Shown here piece by piece: positions 26,667 to 35,925 of a stretch of 51,338 nt of DNA; the stretch's first letter is position 1, and each line of letters starts with the position of its first letter. The position numbers were made by a program, and so were the translations under genes. The stretch lies in assembly GCA_900472295.1 (NCBI GenBank), contig UCIA01000014.1, positions 102,855 to 154,192 on the forward strand, written 5' to 3'. This stretch comes from Hyphomicrobiales bacterium (GTDB taxonomy: Bacteria > Pseudomonadota > Alphaproteobacteria > Rhizobiales > Rhizobiaceae). The notes below the pieces were generated by a model. The model worked only from the letters and a program-made list of their open reading frames with translations, was not told the origin of the DNA and searched no databases.

Positions 26667-27608
26667 ATGGACCCTCTCCTTCCTTCTGCCGGCGACTTCA
26701 ACCAGCTCCGCGCGTTCGTCGCTGTGGCCGGCTCGCTCAATTTCAGTCGCGCCGCGGAGAAGCTCGGTGTGTCGTCTTCGGCTCTGAGCCAGATGGTCCG
26801 CGGGCTCGAGGAGCGCGTCGGCGTCAGCCTGTTCAACCGGACGACCCGAAGCGTCTCCCTGACCGAGGCCGGCGCCAGACTTTTCGAGCGCGTAAAACCC
26901 GCCGTCGATCAGCTCGGCGATGCCTTGGGCGAAACAAGCGAAAGCCGGGCCCACCCCGCCGGGACGGTGCGGATGCACTGCTTTCACAATGCCGCCAGCC
27001 TTTATTTGACCCCCATATTACGGGCGTTCAACGACGCCTATCCGCAGGTGGTCCTGGACGTCACGCTCGACGACACCGTGGTCGACATCGTTGCCGAGGG
27101 CTATGACGTTGCCATCCGGCTCGGAGAGGTCATCGACAAGGATCTGATCGCGGTGAAACTCGGTCCCGACCTGCGCCAAACCGCGGTCGCCTCACCTGAC
27201 TATCTCGCGCGACGCGGGACGCCTGCTCACCCGCGCGACCTGCTCGCTCACAGCTGCATCGGCTGGCGCTGGCCTGGCCACGTAACCCCGCACAAGTGGG
27301 AGTTCATGGCGGACGGCAAGTGGTTCGAGGTTGCCGTGTCAGGACCGGTCATAGCGAGCCAGAAGGACTTTGGCGTGCAGGCAGCGGTCGACGGGCTCGG
27401 CATCGCCTTCGCCAGCGAACAGCTGATCGATGCACATATCGCGCAAGGGCGCCTCGTCCCGCTGCTCGAGGCCTGGTCGGCGCCCTTTCCTGGCTACTAT
27501 CTGTGTTACCCCGCACAGCGGCAGATGGCGCCGGCGCTCCGCGCCCTCATCGATACCATCCGCCGGGGCACGCGGGGTCAATCGGAGGCGACCAGCTCCG
27601 GAGCTTAG
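26667..27608 (+). CDS. LysR-family transcriptional regulator
   Basis: A 313-residue regulator. The amino-terminal winged helix has FNQLRAFVAVAGSLNFSRAA and SSSALSQMVRGLEERVGVSLFNR, ending in RSVSLTEAGARLFERV. The C-terminal half is the periplasmic-binding-protein-like effector domain. Residue 1 is placed at ATG 26667; an earlier TTG at 26652 would add five residues. The two candidate targets are the divergent NTF2-like gene and the gene's own promoter. Its stop codon overlaps the convergent LuxR gene stop. Confidence 0.92.
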   Translation: MDPLLPSAGDFNQLRAFVAVAGSLNFSRAAEKLGVSSSALSQMVRGLEERVGVSLFNRTTRSVSLTEAGARLFERVKPAVDQLGDALGETSESRAHPAGTVRMHCFHNAASLYLTPILRAFNDAYPQVVLDVTLDDTVVDIVAEGYDVAIRLGEVIDKDLIAVKLGPDLRQTAVASPDYLARRGTPAHPRDLLAHSCIGWRWPGHVTPHKWEFMADGKWFEVAVSGPVIASQKDFGVQAAVDGLGIAFASEQLIDAHIAQGRLVPLLEAWSAPFPGYYLCYPAQRQMAPALRALIDTIRRGTRGQSEATSSGA

Positions 27609-28378
27609 CTGTCTGCCCGGTGCTGGAAGAACTGCAAAAACAGTTCCCGCTCGGTGGTGATGTCGAGCTTTTCATAAATGCGGCGGCGATGGTTCTTCAC
27701 CGTGCCGACGGCGATGCCGAGCCGCTCGGCAATGTTGGCGGTCGGATGTCCCGCCAGGATCAACTGCACCAGTTCCCGCTCGCGCAGCGAAAGCTCCGGC
27801 CACAGGCTCGCAGGAATGGTCGGCTCTTGCCGGGGCGAGGCGCCGGGGCCTGTCGGCGCCGACGTGCGCGAGAACTCAGCCCCCCGCGCCTTGGTATCGA
27901 GCGCATGCAGCGCCTCGAACACCGGCAGCCGCTCATCCAATAGCGCGATCTCGCCGTCCTTGAAGGCGGAGGTCGAGCGGTCGAGGAAGATGCCGAGGCA
28001 CCAGTCGCCGCCATCGGCCAGCATGATACCGACCTCATCGCAGATTTCCGACTGCGCCAGGAAGCCGGCTATGTACTGGCCGCGCTTGGCCTCGTCGTCG
28101 GCGAGCCGCTTCAGCGGCAGGATGCCCAGCCGGCGTTCACGCCGCCATGAGGCGTAGAACGGGTCGAAGACGTAGTAATTGTCGAGATAGCGCCGGACCA
28201 TTTCGTCCGAAAAGCGCCGATGCTTTATGAACTCCGGCGTCTGCGTCGCCGAATAGCGCGTCACGGTGACGAGGTCGTGCTCGATATCGGCGCCGATCAG
28301 GTCGATCAGGCAGTCGACATGGCTGTTCGTGCCGGTGGCGGCTATCGCCCTGGCGAGCGGCCCCCAGATATTGCCCAT
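27605..28378 (-). CDS. LuxR-family regulator (C-terminal HTH)
   Basis: A 257-residue protein with an amino-terminal regulatory domain of about 170 residues (unrecognised) and a GerE/LuxR-type DNA-binding domain near the C terminus: LSLRERELVQLILAGHPTAN and IAERLGIAVGTVKNHRRRIYEKL. No response-regulator receiver is visible. ATG at 28378 is preferred because AAGGG lies at the right distance; ATG at 28384 is only two codons upstream. The gene is divergent from the acetone-carboxylase-like operon, 116 bases away, so it is a likely regulator of that operon. Known acx operons have a sigma-54 activator instead, which makes this pairing unusual. Confidence 0.85.
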   Translation of the reverse strand: MGNIWGPLARAIAATGTNSHVDCLIDLIGADIEHDLVTVTRYSATQTPEFIKHRRFSDEMVRRYLDNYYVFDPFYASWRRERRLGILPLKRLADDEAKRGQYIAGFLAQSEICDEVGIMLADGGDWCLGIFLDRSTSAFKDGEIALLDERLPVFEALHALDTKARGAEFSRTSAPTGPGASPRQEPTIPASLWPELSLRERELVQLILAGHPTANIAERLGIAVGTVKNHRRRIYEKLDITTERELFLQFFQHRADS

Positions 28379-28494
28379 GCGCATGCCCTTTTCTCGGCGA
28401 TCCCGGCCCGGCGGTCATTGTGTCTTTTGGCATATGGCGCAGGGCCGCCCAACGAATCTAGCTTGAGCCATCCTAGAGCAATCCTGAGGCGACC

Positions 28495-30669
28495 GTGACC
28501 CAAGCCAACCTCACCAGCCCAATCGTCGGCAATCCCCCAATTGGCAATCCAATCGTCATCGGCATCGACGCCGGCGGCACCATGACCGACACGATCCTTG
28601 TCGATCAGGACGGCCACTTCAAGATCGGCAAGTCGGCAACCACACCGAAGAACGAAGCCGAAGGCTTCCTGGCCTCGGCCGAGGATGCGGCCGATGCCTG
28701 GGGCATCTCGCTGGAGTCGCTCTTTTCCGGCGTCAACGTCGTGCTCTATTCCGGCACCGGCATGCTCAACACGTTGTTGTCGCGCACGGGCCGCCGACTC
28801 GGCCTGATCACCACCAAGGGCCTCGAGGATATGATCCTGATGGGCCGCGGCCTGCAGGCCTGGGCTGACTATTCCTATGCCGACAGGCTGCATGCGGTCA
28901 CCCATCACCATCCCGATCCGCTGGTGCCGCGCCGCCGCACTCATGGCGTCACCGAGCGCATCGACCAGTTCGGCGACATCGTGCTGCCGCTCTACGAGCA
29001 TGAGGTCGCGATTGCGGCCAAAAAGCTGATCGCCGACAAGGTCGAAGCGATCTGCATCATGACCATCTTCTCGCACGTCAATCCGGTGCACGAGAAGCGC
29101 ATCGCCGAGATCTGCCGCGAGGAGGTGCAGAAGGCCGGCGCCGATATTCTCGTCTACACCAGCCACGAAGTCCGCCCGGTCATTCGCGAGCAGTCGCGGT
29201 TGAACTCGGTGCTGATTGAGGCCTACGCCACGTCACGCGGCCGCAAGCAGCTCAAAGGAATCGAAGAAGTCTCGAAGAAGTACGGCTTTAGATATGGCGT
29301 GCAGACGCTGCTCTCTTTCGGCGGCCTGACCTCGATCAACCATCCGCGCCTGCACGAAACCATGATCTCCGGCCCGATCGGCGGCATTCTGGGTGCAGCC
29401 TATGTCGGCAAGCTGATCGGCAACGACTCGCTGATCTGCTCGGATATGGGCGGGACGTCCTTCGACATGGGCGTCATTTCGCGCGGCCAGACGCGGATCG
29501 AGAATGAGCCGCTGATGGACCGCTTCAAGCTCAACGTGCCGACGCTGCATCTCGACACGATCGGCGCCGGCGCCGGCATGATCCTCAAGGTCGATCCGCT
29601 GACCAAGAAGGTCTCGCTCGGGCCGGAAAGTGCTGGTTCCGATCCCGGCCCGATCTGTTTTGCCAAGGGCGGCACCGAACCCACCATCGCCGACTGCGAC
29701 GCCATTCTCGGCCGCCTCAACCCGCATTACTTCCTCGGCGGTAAGGTCGTCTTGCAGGTCGAGAAGGCGCGCAAGGCGTTCGAGGAAAAATGCTCCAGCA
29801 TCCTTGGCGTCGGCGTCGAGGAAGCCGCCGAAGGCATGATCGACATGCTGGAAGCCGACGCCAACAACGCGCTGCGCCGCGTCATCTCCGGTCAGGGCAT
29901 CCATCCCTCGGAATTCACCCTGCTGTCTTATGGCGGCTCCGGTCCGTTGCATCTGGCCGGCTGCTCCAGGGGCATCGGCTTCAAGGACATCATCACCTTC
30001 CAGTTCGCCGCCGCCTTCTCGGCCTTCGGCTGCACCACAGCCGATTTCATGCGCCGTCACTCGGTATCGACGCAGCACGACATCGGCGCGCGGGCAAGCG
30101 ACGACGAACTGCTCGCCTTCGGCAAAAAGGTCACCAATGTCTGGAACGACCTGACCAAGGCAGCGGTCGACGAGATGATCGCCGACGGCCATAGCAGAGA
30201 CAAGATCAAGACCGTGCCGTTCCTGATGATGCGCTACACCGGCCAGCTCGAGGACGTCGAAGTCATGGCGCCACTTGCCGAGGTCAATTCGGCCGACGAC
30301 ATGCGCAAGGTCATCGACGAGTTCGAGGCGGTCTACGCCAAGGTCAACCATCGCGTGTCGCGTTATGGCGAGGCCGGCTTCACCATCACCGAGCTTGGCC
30401 TCATTGCCACCGCCGACAAGGTCAAGCCGGTGCTGCTCAAGCGCCCGCTCGGCAAGTCCGATCCGGCAGCCGCCCATAAGGGCGTGCGCGAAGCTTACAT
30501 CGGCGGCCGCTGGCACAAGGCCAATCTCTACGAGATGGATCTTCTGCAGCCTGGCCATGAGGTGATCGGTCCGGCCATCATAGAACATCCCGCCACCACG
30601 CTCGTCGTTCATCCGCAGGACCGTGTCCATGTCGATGAATGGACGCTGCTGCACTACACCCACGCTTGA
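28495..30669 (+). CDS. acxA: acetone carboxylase beta-like subunit (HyuA/hydantoinase A family)
   Basis: A 724-residue HyuA-type protein. The phosphate-binding start IGIDAGGTMTDTILVDQDG and further ATPase-type blocks (SYGGSGPLHLAG, DMGGTSFDMG and TIGAGAGMI) are present. With the next two genes it matches the acxA-acxB-acxC order of acetone carboxylase, in which the beta subunit binds ATP and the complex carboxylates acetone to acetoacetate. GTG at 28495 follows GAGG. The first 20 residues contain a short repeat (PIVGNPPIGNPIVIG). Hydantoinase or oxoprolinase activity is the alternative, but the gamma-like gene argues for a carboxylase. Confidence 0.88.
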   Translation: MTQANLTSPIVGNPPIGNPIVIGIDAGGTMTDTILVDQDGHFKIGKSATTPKNEAEGFLASAEDAADAWGISLESLFSGVNVVLYSGTGMLNTLLSRTGRRLGLITTKGLEDMILMGRGLQAWADYSYADRLHAVTHHHPDPLVPRRRTHGVTERIDQFGDIVLPLYEHEVAIAAKKLIADKVEAICIMTIFSHVNPVHEKRIAEICREEVQKAGADILVYTSHEVRPVIREQSRLNSVLIEAYATSRGRKQLKGIEEVSKKYGFRYGVQTLLSFGGLTSINHPRLHETMISGPIGGILGAAYVGKLIGNDSLICSDMGGTSFDMGVISRGQTRIENEPLMDRFKLNVPTLHLDTIGAGAGMILKVDPLTKKVSLGPESAGSDPGPICFAKGGTEPTIADCDAILGRLNPHYFLGGKVVLQVEKARKAFEEKCSSILGVGVEEAAEGMIDMLEADANNALRRVISGQGIHPSEFTLLSYGGSGPLHLAGCSRGIGFKDIITFQFAAAFSAFGCTTADFMRRHSVSTQHDIGARASDDELLAFGKKVTNVWNDLTKAAVDEMIADGHSRDKIKTVPFLMMRYTGQLEDVEVMAPLAEVNSADDMRKVIDEFEAVYAKVNHRVSRYGEAGFTITELGLIATADKVKPVLLKRPLGKSDPAAAHKGVREAYIGGRWHKANLYEMDLLQPGHEVIGPAIIEHPATTLVVHPQDRVHVDEWTLLHYTHA

Positions 30670-30681
30670 GAGGGCACCGCC

Positions 30682-32886
30682 ATGTTGGACAAACCTGCCT
30701 CGGCCCTGCGCCTTCGCGAAAGACTGCTCGATTCCGAACGGTTGATGGAAGAGACCGGCTGCTATGACGGCATCACCGAGCTCACCCTGCGCAACCAGGA
30801 CCCGCTGAAATTCGAGACGCTGCACACCAAGCTGCGCGCCTATTGCGTCTCGGCCCGCGAAATGGCCCGCCGCATTTCGGCCTCGCCCGGTGTGCGCGAG
30901 GTCGGCGAGATGGTGGTGGCGATCTACACCCCCGAAGGCGACGCCATCGCACTGTCCAACGGCATCATGGTGCATGTCCACACGATGAGCCGCTTCATCA
31001 AATGGATGATCAAGAACAATTACGAGGAAAATCCGAAGATCCGCGAAGGCGACATCTTCGCCAACAACGATGCCTTCATCGGCACAGTGCAGGTGCCCGA
31101 CGTCATGGACGTCGTGCCGATCTTCCATGAAGGCACGCTGGTCGGCTGGGCTGGTGCCGTCTGCCACGAGCTCGAAGCCGGCGGCATCACGCCCGGCGGC
31201 GACGTCTGCCTGGCGCAGGAGCGCTTCACCGAAGGCCTGTTCGTCTGCGCCGAAAAGATCGGCGAGAATGACGAGATCCGCCGCGACTACGTCATCCGCT
31301 GCGAGCGCAATCTGCGCATGCCGATCTACTGGGTGCTCGACGAGAAGGCCAAGGTCGCCTCCTGCATCGACATGCGCGAAAGCGTCAAGCAGCTGATTTC
31401 CGAGATCGGCCTCGACTACTGGATGAAGGTGTCGAAGGAATTCATCGAGGAGGGCCGCCGTGCCCAGCTTGCCCGCACCCGCCAGCTTACCGTTCCAGGC
31501 ATCTATCGCGGCCACACCTTCTATGGCCACGTCACCGCCGGCAAGCCGGGTTTCCAACTGCTCGGTGATCCCGACTGGCTCTACAACATCCCGATCGAGA
31601 TGGAGATCACCACCGACGGCAAGATCACCATGGACTTCGAGGGGACGCAGCCCTGGGGCTACCATTCGATGAACTGCACGCCGGCCGGCATGGATGGCGG
31701 CATGTTCGTCACCTTGACCCAGCACATGAATTTCGAGGGCTTGGTCAATGACGGCGCCTGGATGGCGACCGAGCTGAAACTGCCGCATGGCACCTGGACC
31801 AACCCCGACAATGAGATGGTGGCGACCGCCACCTCATGGGCGCTGCTGCTGCCCGCCTATGGCGTCTTCCAGCGGCTGTTGTCGCGCGGTTTCGTGGCCC
31901 GCGGCTTTGTCGAGGAAGCCTTCGTCGGCCAAGTCAACAGCCCGATGATCGAGATGGGCGGCGAAAGCCAGTACGGCACGCCGTTCGGCATGGCGCATTT
32001 CGAATGCGCCGCCGCCGGCTCCGGCGCGCTCGCCATCGCCGATGGCCTCGATACCGCCTATGTCGGCTGGAACCCGGAATCCGACATGGGCAATATCGAG
32101 GTCTGGGAACAGTCGATGCCGATGGTCTATATCGGCCGCTCGATCGTGCCGAATTCGGGCGGCGCCGGCAAATATCGCGGCGGCTGCTCCTTCGTCTCGA
32201 CCTGGCTGATCAACAAGACCTCGCACCTGCGACTGCACACTTCGGAACACTCTTCGCGCGTGTTCGACAATGGCGGCATGTGCGGCGGTTATCCCGCGCC
32301 GACCTGCCAGAAGCATCGCGCCGTGCGCAACTCCAACATCCATGAACTGGCCGCCAAGGGAGCACCGCTGGCGCATGCACCGGGCATCGACCCCCATGTT
32401 TCCGACTATGAGAAGAACATCGGCGGTGACCATGTTCTGGTCGAGGGCCCCTACATCACCTCGCCGCACAAGTCGGGCGACATTTTCAGCCATTCCTACA
32501 ATGGCGGTGGCGGCTATGGCGATGTGCTGGAGCGCGATCCGATCAAGACCGCATGGGATGTCGAGAACGGCTACCTCACCCGCGAAGCGGCGATCCAGAT
32601 CTTCGGCATTGTGCTGAAGGACGACGCCGACGGTTATCCTCTTGCCGATATCGACGCCACGGTCGAACGCCGCGCTGCCATGCGCAAGGATCGTCTGGCC
32701 AAGGCGATCCCGGTTTCGGACTGGATCGCCGCCGAGCGTGGCCGTGTCGAGAAGGCCGACTTCGCGCCCGAAGTGAAGAAAATGTATGCCAGCGCCATCA
32801 AGCTTTCCTCGCGCTTCACCAGGGACTTCAGCGATTTCTGGAACGTCGACGCCAAATCGATCTTCATGCCGGGAGCAAAACCATGA
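30682..32886 (+). CDS. acxB: acetone carboxylase alpha-like subunit (HyuB/hydantoinase B family)
   Basis: A 734-residue HyuB-type protein. Family blocks include GDIFANNDAFIGTVQVPDV, AVCHELEAGGITPGGDV, YHSMNCTPAG, NSGGAGKYRGG and a C-terminal GGGGYGDVLERDP. It starts 12 bases after acxA with GAGAGG before ATG, and its stop overlaps the next start (ATGA). In the characterised enzyme this subunit binds Mn and carries the carboxylation site. It is somewhat shorter than the well-known Xanthobacter subunit (about 776 residues by memory). Confidence 0.88.
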   Translation: MLDKPASALRLRERLLDSERLMEETGCYDGITELTLRNQDPLKFETLHTKLRAYCVSAREMARRISASPGVREVGEMVVAIYTPEGDAIALSNGIMVHVHTMSRFIKWMIKNNYEENPKIREGDIFANNDAFIGTVQVPDVMDVVPIFHEGTLVGWAGAVCHELEAGGITPGGDVCLAQERFTEGLFVCAEKIGENDEIRRDYVIRCERNLRMPIYWVLDEKAKVASCIDMRESVKQLISEIGLDYWMKVSKEFIEEGRRAQLARTRQLTVPGIYRGHTFYGHVTAGKPGFQLLGDPDWLYNIPIEMEITTDGKITMDFEGTQPWGYHSMNCTPAGMDGGMFVTLTQHMNFEGLVNDGAWMATELKLPHGTWTNPDNEMVATATSWALLLPAYGVFQRLLSRGFVARGFVEEAFVGQVNSPMIEMGGESQYGTPFGMAHFECAAAGSGALAIADGLDTAYVGWNPESDMGNIEVWEQSMPMVYIGRSIVPNSGGAGKYRGGCSFVSTWLINKTSHLRLHTSEHSSRVFDNGGMCGGYPAPTCQKHRAVRNSNIHELAAKGAPLAHAPGIDPHVSDYEKNIGGDHVLVEGPYITSPHKSGDIFSHSYNGGGGYGDVLERDPIKTAWDVENGYLTREAAIQIFGIVLKDDADGYPLADIDATVERRAAMRKDRLAKAIPVSDWIAAERGRVEKADFAPEVKKMYASAIKLSSRFTRDFSDFWNVDAKSIFMPGAKP

Positions 32887-33368
32887 CCTCATACAGCAAG
32901 GAAGTTCTCGGCGATCTCGCCGCCGGCAAGCTGCCCTGGCCGCAGACGCGGCGCATCATGAGCGCCTACAAGGACGATGACCGCTTCTTCAAGATGGTCG
33001 CGGTCTATCAGGACCGCGTCGCCTGGAAGGACCCGATCCTGCTGCCGGTCTCGGATCACCTTTTCATCTGCCAGAGCGGCGACGAGCGGATCACCCGCTG
33101 CGAATGCGGCCATTCCTTCGGCGATTATCGCAAGAACTGGAAGCTGAAGGCCGCGATCATCGTGCGCAACACCGAGGAGGCGCTGCGCGAGATTTATCCC
33201 AACAGCGATATCCCCGATCCGCGATGGATGGAGATCCGCGAATTTATCTGCCCACAATGCGGCACGATGCACGAGGTCGAGGCGGCGGCCCCGGGCTATC
33301 CCATCGTTCATGATTTCCAACCCGACCTCGAAGGGTTTTACCGCGAGTGGCTGGGCAAGCCGCTTTAA
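32883..33368 (+). CDS. acxC: acetone carboxylase gamma-like subunit
   Basis: A 161-residue protein that matches the gamma subunit of acetone carboxylase along its length. Visible signature: DHLFICQSGDERITRCECGHSF, KNWKLKAAIIVRN, REFICPQCGTMHEVEA and the C-terminal HDFQPDLEGFYREWLGKPL. The paired CECGH and CPQCG motifs are a probable zinc site. The ATG overlaps the acxB stop by four bases, and GGGAG precedes it. This small subunit is the best evidence that the operon encodes a carboxylase rather than an oxoprolinase. Confidence 0.9.
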   Translation: MTSYSKEVLGDLAAGKLPWPQTRRIMSAYKDDDRFFKMVAVYQDRVAWKDPILLPVSDHLFICQSGDERITRCECGHSFGDYRKNWKLKAAIIVRNTEEALREIYPNSDIPDPRWMEIREFICPQCGTMHEVEAAAPGYPIVHDFQPDLEGFYREWLGKPL

Positions 33369-33465
33369 GGGACTGATTTTGTGAACCCGTGCCGGTGAGG
33401 TAGCGCTCCTTGCCGGCGACGGCCTATGAATAGCGCTCGGATTTCGGCATCGGAGACTGGCCACC

Positions 33466-34293
33466 ATGACAGACCTTTCCGGCCGCAGCGCCATCGTCAC
33501 CGGCGGGTTTTCCGGCATGGGCTTCGCCATTGCGACGGCCCTGGCGCAGGCCGGCGCCAATGTCGCGGTCGGCTCCTACATAGCGCCCGCCGGCGCCGAC
33601 AGGTCCGATGCCGCCTATTATCCCGGCGCCGACGAAATCGAGCATGTGCGCTCAGTCCTGTCTGCTCACGGCACCAAGATCCATGCCGCGCATCTCGATG
33701 TCCGCGACAGCGAGATCACCAACCGGTTTGCGGCCGAGGCGCAAGCCGCCATCGGCCCGGCAGACATACTGGTAAATGCTGCCGGCACCACCGCCGAGCA
33801 GCCGGTTTGCGGCCATTCCGACGCGCTGTGGGACAAGATCGTCGACACCAACCTGACCGGAGCCTTCCGCGCCACCCGCGCGATCCTGCCCGGCATGATC
33901 GAGCGCGGCTGGGGCCGCATCGTCAACATCGGCTCGACTGCGGCTTCCGTTGGCTGGAAGGACAACCCGGCCTATTGCGCCTCCAAGGCCGGTCTGCTTG
34001 GCCTCACCCGCTGCGTCGCGCTGGAGGGCGCCGCGCATGGCGTCACCTGCGTCATGATCAGCCCGACCTGGGTCGAGACCGAACTGATGCGCCGCAACGT
34101 GGCGCAAGTGGTCGAGCGCGAGGGCAAGGGCCGCACGGCGGCGGAAGCAATGGCCGAGATCGCCAAAGGCAATCCGCAGCAGCGCCTGCTGCAGCCGCAG
34201 GAGATCGCGGCTCTCGCCGTGTTCCTGTGCTCGGACCTCGCCAAGGGCATCACCATGGAAAACATCCAGGTCACCGGGGGAGCGCTGTGGTAG
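33466..34293 (+). CDS. SDR oxidoreductase (3-hydroxybutyrate dehydrogenase-like)
   Basis: A 275-residue classical SDR with TGGFSGMG, NAAGTTAEQ, catalytic Ser in NIGSTAASVG and the YxxxK pair in NPAYCASKAG. A C-terminal MENIQVTGGALW is typical. GGAG precedes ATG. It follows the acx operon by 97 bases on the same strand and may act with it, for example on a secondary alcohol giving acetone or on acetoacetate. That link is inference; other short-chain alcohol substrates are possible. Confidence 0.85.
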   Translation: MTDLSGRSAIVTGGFSGMGFAIATALAQAGANVAVGSYIAPAGADRSDAAYYPGADEIEHVRSVLSAHGTKIHAAHLDVRDSEITNRFAAEAQAAIGPADILVNAAGTTAEQPVCGHSDALWDKIVDTNLTGAFRATRAILPGMIERGWGRIVNIGSTAASVGWKDNPAYCASKAGLLGLTRCVALEGAAHGVTCVMISPTWVETELMRRNVAQVVEREGKGRTAAEAMAEIAKGNPQQRLLQPQEIAALAVFLCSDLAKGITMENIQVTGGALW

Positions 34294-34370
34294 CCGCCAC
34301 GCCCTGATTTTGCGCGAGGCCGCATTCACGCCATCTGGCTGTTGCATGGTCGTTTCGACCCTGCCCGTGA

Positions 34371-34432
34371 CAACTTTACCCCTGTGGCAACTTTACCATT
34401 GAGTGACGGGCGATAGGGGTTATATTGCACTG
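34371..34432 (+). promoter_or_regulatory. promoter with tandem CAACTTTACC repeat upstream of exoQ-like gene
   Basis: CAACTTTACC occurs at 34371-34380 and 34388-34397 (17 bases apart). Next comes TTGAGT at 34399-34404 and TATATT at 34421-34426, separated by 16 bases, a plausible -35 and -10 pair. The repeat abuts the -35 box and could be an operator. Transcription would start near 34433, leaving a leader of about 120 bases. Confidence 0.4.
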
Positions 34433-34554
34433 CACAATGGATGCCCGGAGATCGGGCTCCCGCAAGGGCAGGATCCGGCAGCCGCGCGTGCAGCGTGGGC
34501 GGGCCTGACACAGAAAAGCCGACCACGGGCGCTTAAGCCCAGTTGAAAGGCGGC

Positions 34555-35862
34555 ATGGATGAGAAATCCGGTACGGATATGAAGATCCCGAAATCCATTC
34601 TGATCGATCCGGACAACAACAAGGCCTATGCCGCCTTCGCCGTTGCCGTGTCGGTCTTTGCCTTCGCCTACTCCTCCAATTTCGGCCAGGTCCTGATCCT
34701 CGCCTATTATCTGGTGTGGCTGCCGCTGCTCTTCGTCGACTACCGGCGTTTCGCGCGCGATATCTCCAGCGCCTGGCTGCCGCTGCTCTTTGCCGCCTAT
34801 GTCTGCCTGTCGCTGTTCTGGTCGCAAGCGGCCGGCACCAGCGCGCGGGCGGGACTGCAATATTTCTCTCACATTCTGTGCGCCTACATCGCCGCGCGCA
34901 CCATCAGCACGCGCTCACTGGTGCTGGGCTCGCTGATCGGCATCTTCATCGTGCTGCTTTATTCGCTAAGGGTCGGCGGCTATGCGCTCGACACGATCGA
35001 CGGCACCACCAATTTCGTCGGCGCCTTCGGCTCCAAGAACCAGATCGGCTTCTTCGCCTCGCTGGGCATCTTCTTCTGTTTCGCTTTTCTGGTCTTCTAC
35101 CGGCGCAACTGGATGAGTTTCGTCTGGACCGCGCCGGTCATCCTGTTGTCGGTCTATATGCTGGCGATCGCCCACTCGGCGACGTCGGTCGCCTCGCTGC
35201 CGGCGGTGATCGGCGTCGTCGCCTTGCTCGCCATGAGCAAGGTTCTGTCGCGCCGCTACCGCCGCGTGCTGTTCGTCGTCGGCGCTACGGCGCTGGCTGG
35301 GGGCGTGATGGCCGCGCTGAACCTTGGCCTTCTGGATGTCGTGCTCGGCATCTTCGGCAAGGATTCGACGCTGACCGGCCGCACCTATCTCTGGGAACAG
35401 GGCTGGGAAGCCGCACAGCAGCGTCCGCTGCTCGGCTATGGCTATGCCGCCTACTGGATCCAGGGTTTTGCCGATCCGGAACGGCTATGGGCGGAGTTCT
35501 ACATCTCGACCCGCACCGGCTTCCATTTCCACAACACCTATATCGAGACGCTGGTCGAGCTCGGCTTCATCGGCGTCACCATGCTGGCGCTGATCATCCT
35601 GCGCTCCTTCTGGGGTCATGTCTCGAAAGTGGTGTTCGGCGACTGGAGCGCGGATTCTGTGGTGCTTGCCGGCGCGGTCGGCATGATGCTGATCCGCTCC
35701 TTCTTCGAGGTCGAGATTCTTGGCCCCTACTTCATGGCCTCGTTCATCGTCTATTACGGTCTGTTCAAGCTGCGCCCGGTGCCGGTTGCCAGAGCGAGGC
35801 GTGCCTATGCTCCGGTGCCCGACGAGAACGCCGCCAACGGCCGCATGCCGGCGCGGGTCTGA
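34555..35862 (+). CDS. exopolysaccharide polymerase, O-antigen ligase-like (ExoQ-like)
   Basis: A 435-residue polytopic membrane protein with about ten hydrophobic segments and the Wzy_C/O-antigen-ligase-type region TGRTYLWEQGWEAAQQRPLLGYGYAAYW, then FHFHNTYIETLVELGFIGV. This is the expected polymerase for an ExoY-initiated repeat unit, as ExoQ in Sinorhizobium. ATG at 34555 is chosen because AAAGG precedes it. It is convergent with the exoZ-like gene; in S. meliloti the corresponding genes are clustered differently. Confidence 0.85.
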   Translation: MDEKSGTDMKIPKSILIDPDNNKAYAAFAVAVSVFAFAYSSNFGQVLILAYYLVWLPLLFVDYRRFARDISSAWLPLLFAAYVCLSLFWSQAAGTSARAGLQYFSHILCAYIAARTISTRSLVLGSLIGIFIVLLYSLRVGGYALDTIDGTTNFVGAFGSKNQIGFFASLGIFFCFAFLVFYRRNWMSFVWTAPVILLSVYMLAIAHSATSVASLPAVIGVVALLAMSKVLSRRYRRVLFVVGATALAGGVMAALNLGLLDVVLGIFGKDSTLTGRTYLWEQGWEAAQQRPLLGYGYAAYWIQGFADPERLWAEFYISTRTGFHFHNTYIETLVELGFIGVTMLALIILRSFWGHVSKVVFGDWSADSVVLAGAVGMMLIRSFFEVEILGPYFMASFIVYYGLFKLRPVPVARARRAYAPVPDENAANGRMPARV

Positions 35863-35866
35863 CGAG

Positions 35867-35910
35867 AGCAATTCCAGGAAACGTGTGAGCGGTTTTCCGT
35901 CCGGAATTGC
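35867..35910. repeat. intergenic palindromic repeat, copy 2
   Basis: Outer arms GCAATTCC and GGAATTGC with GGAAA / TTTTCC inside, nearly identical to 14024-14067. It lies between the convergent exoQ-like and exoZ-like genes and would form a hairpin on either strand, so it may also act as a terminator there. Confidence 0.8.
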
Positions 35911-35925
35911 GTCAATGAGAAAGCC

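Noticed and set aside
29233..31788. 851-codon open frame antisense to the acetone-carboxylase-like genes
   Set aside because: High-GC shadow of acxA and acxB; no family resemblance and the plus-strand genes are certain.
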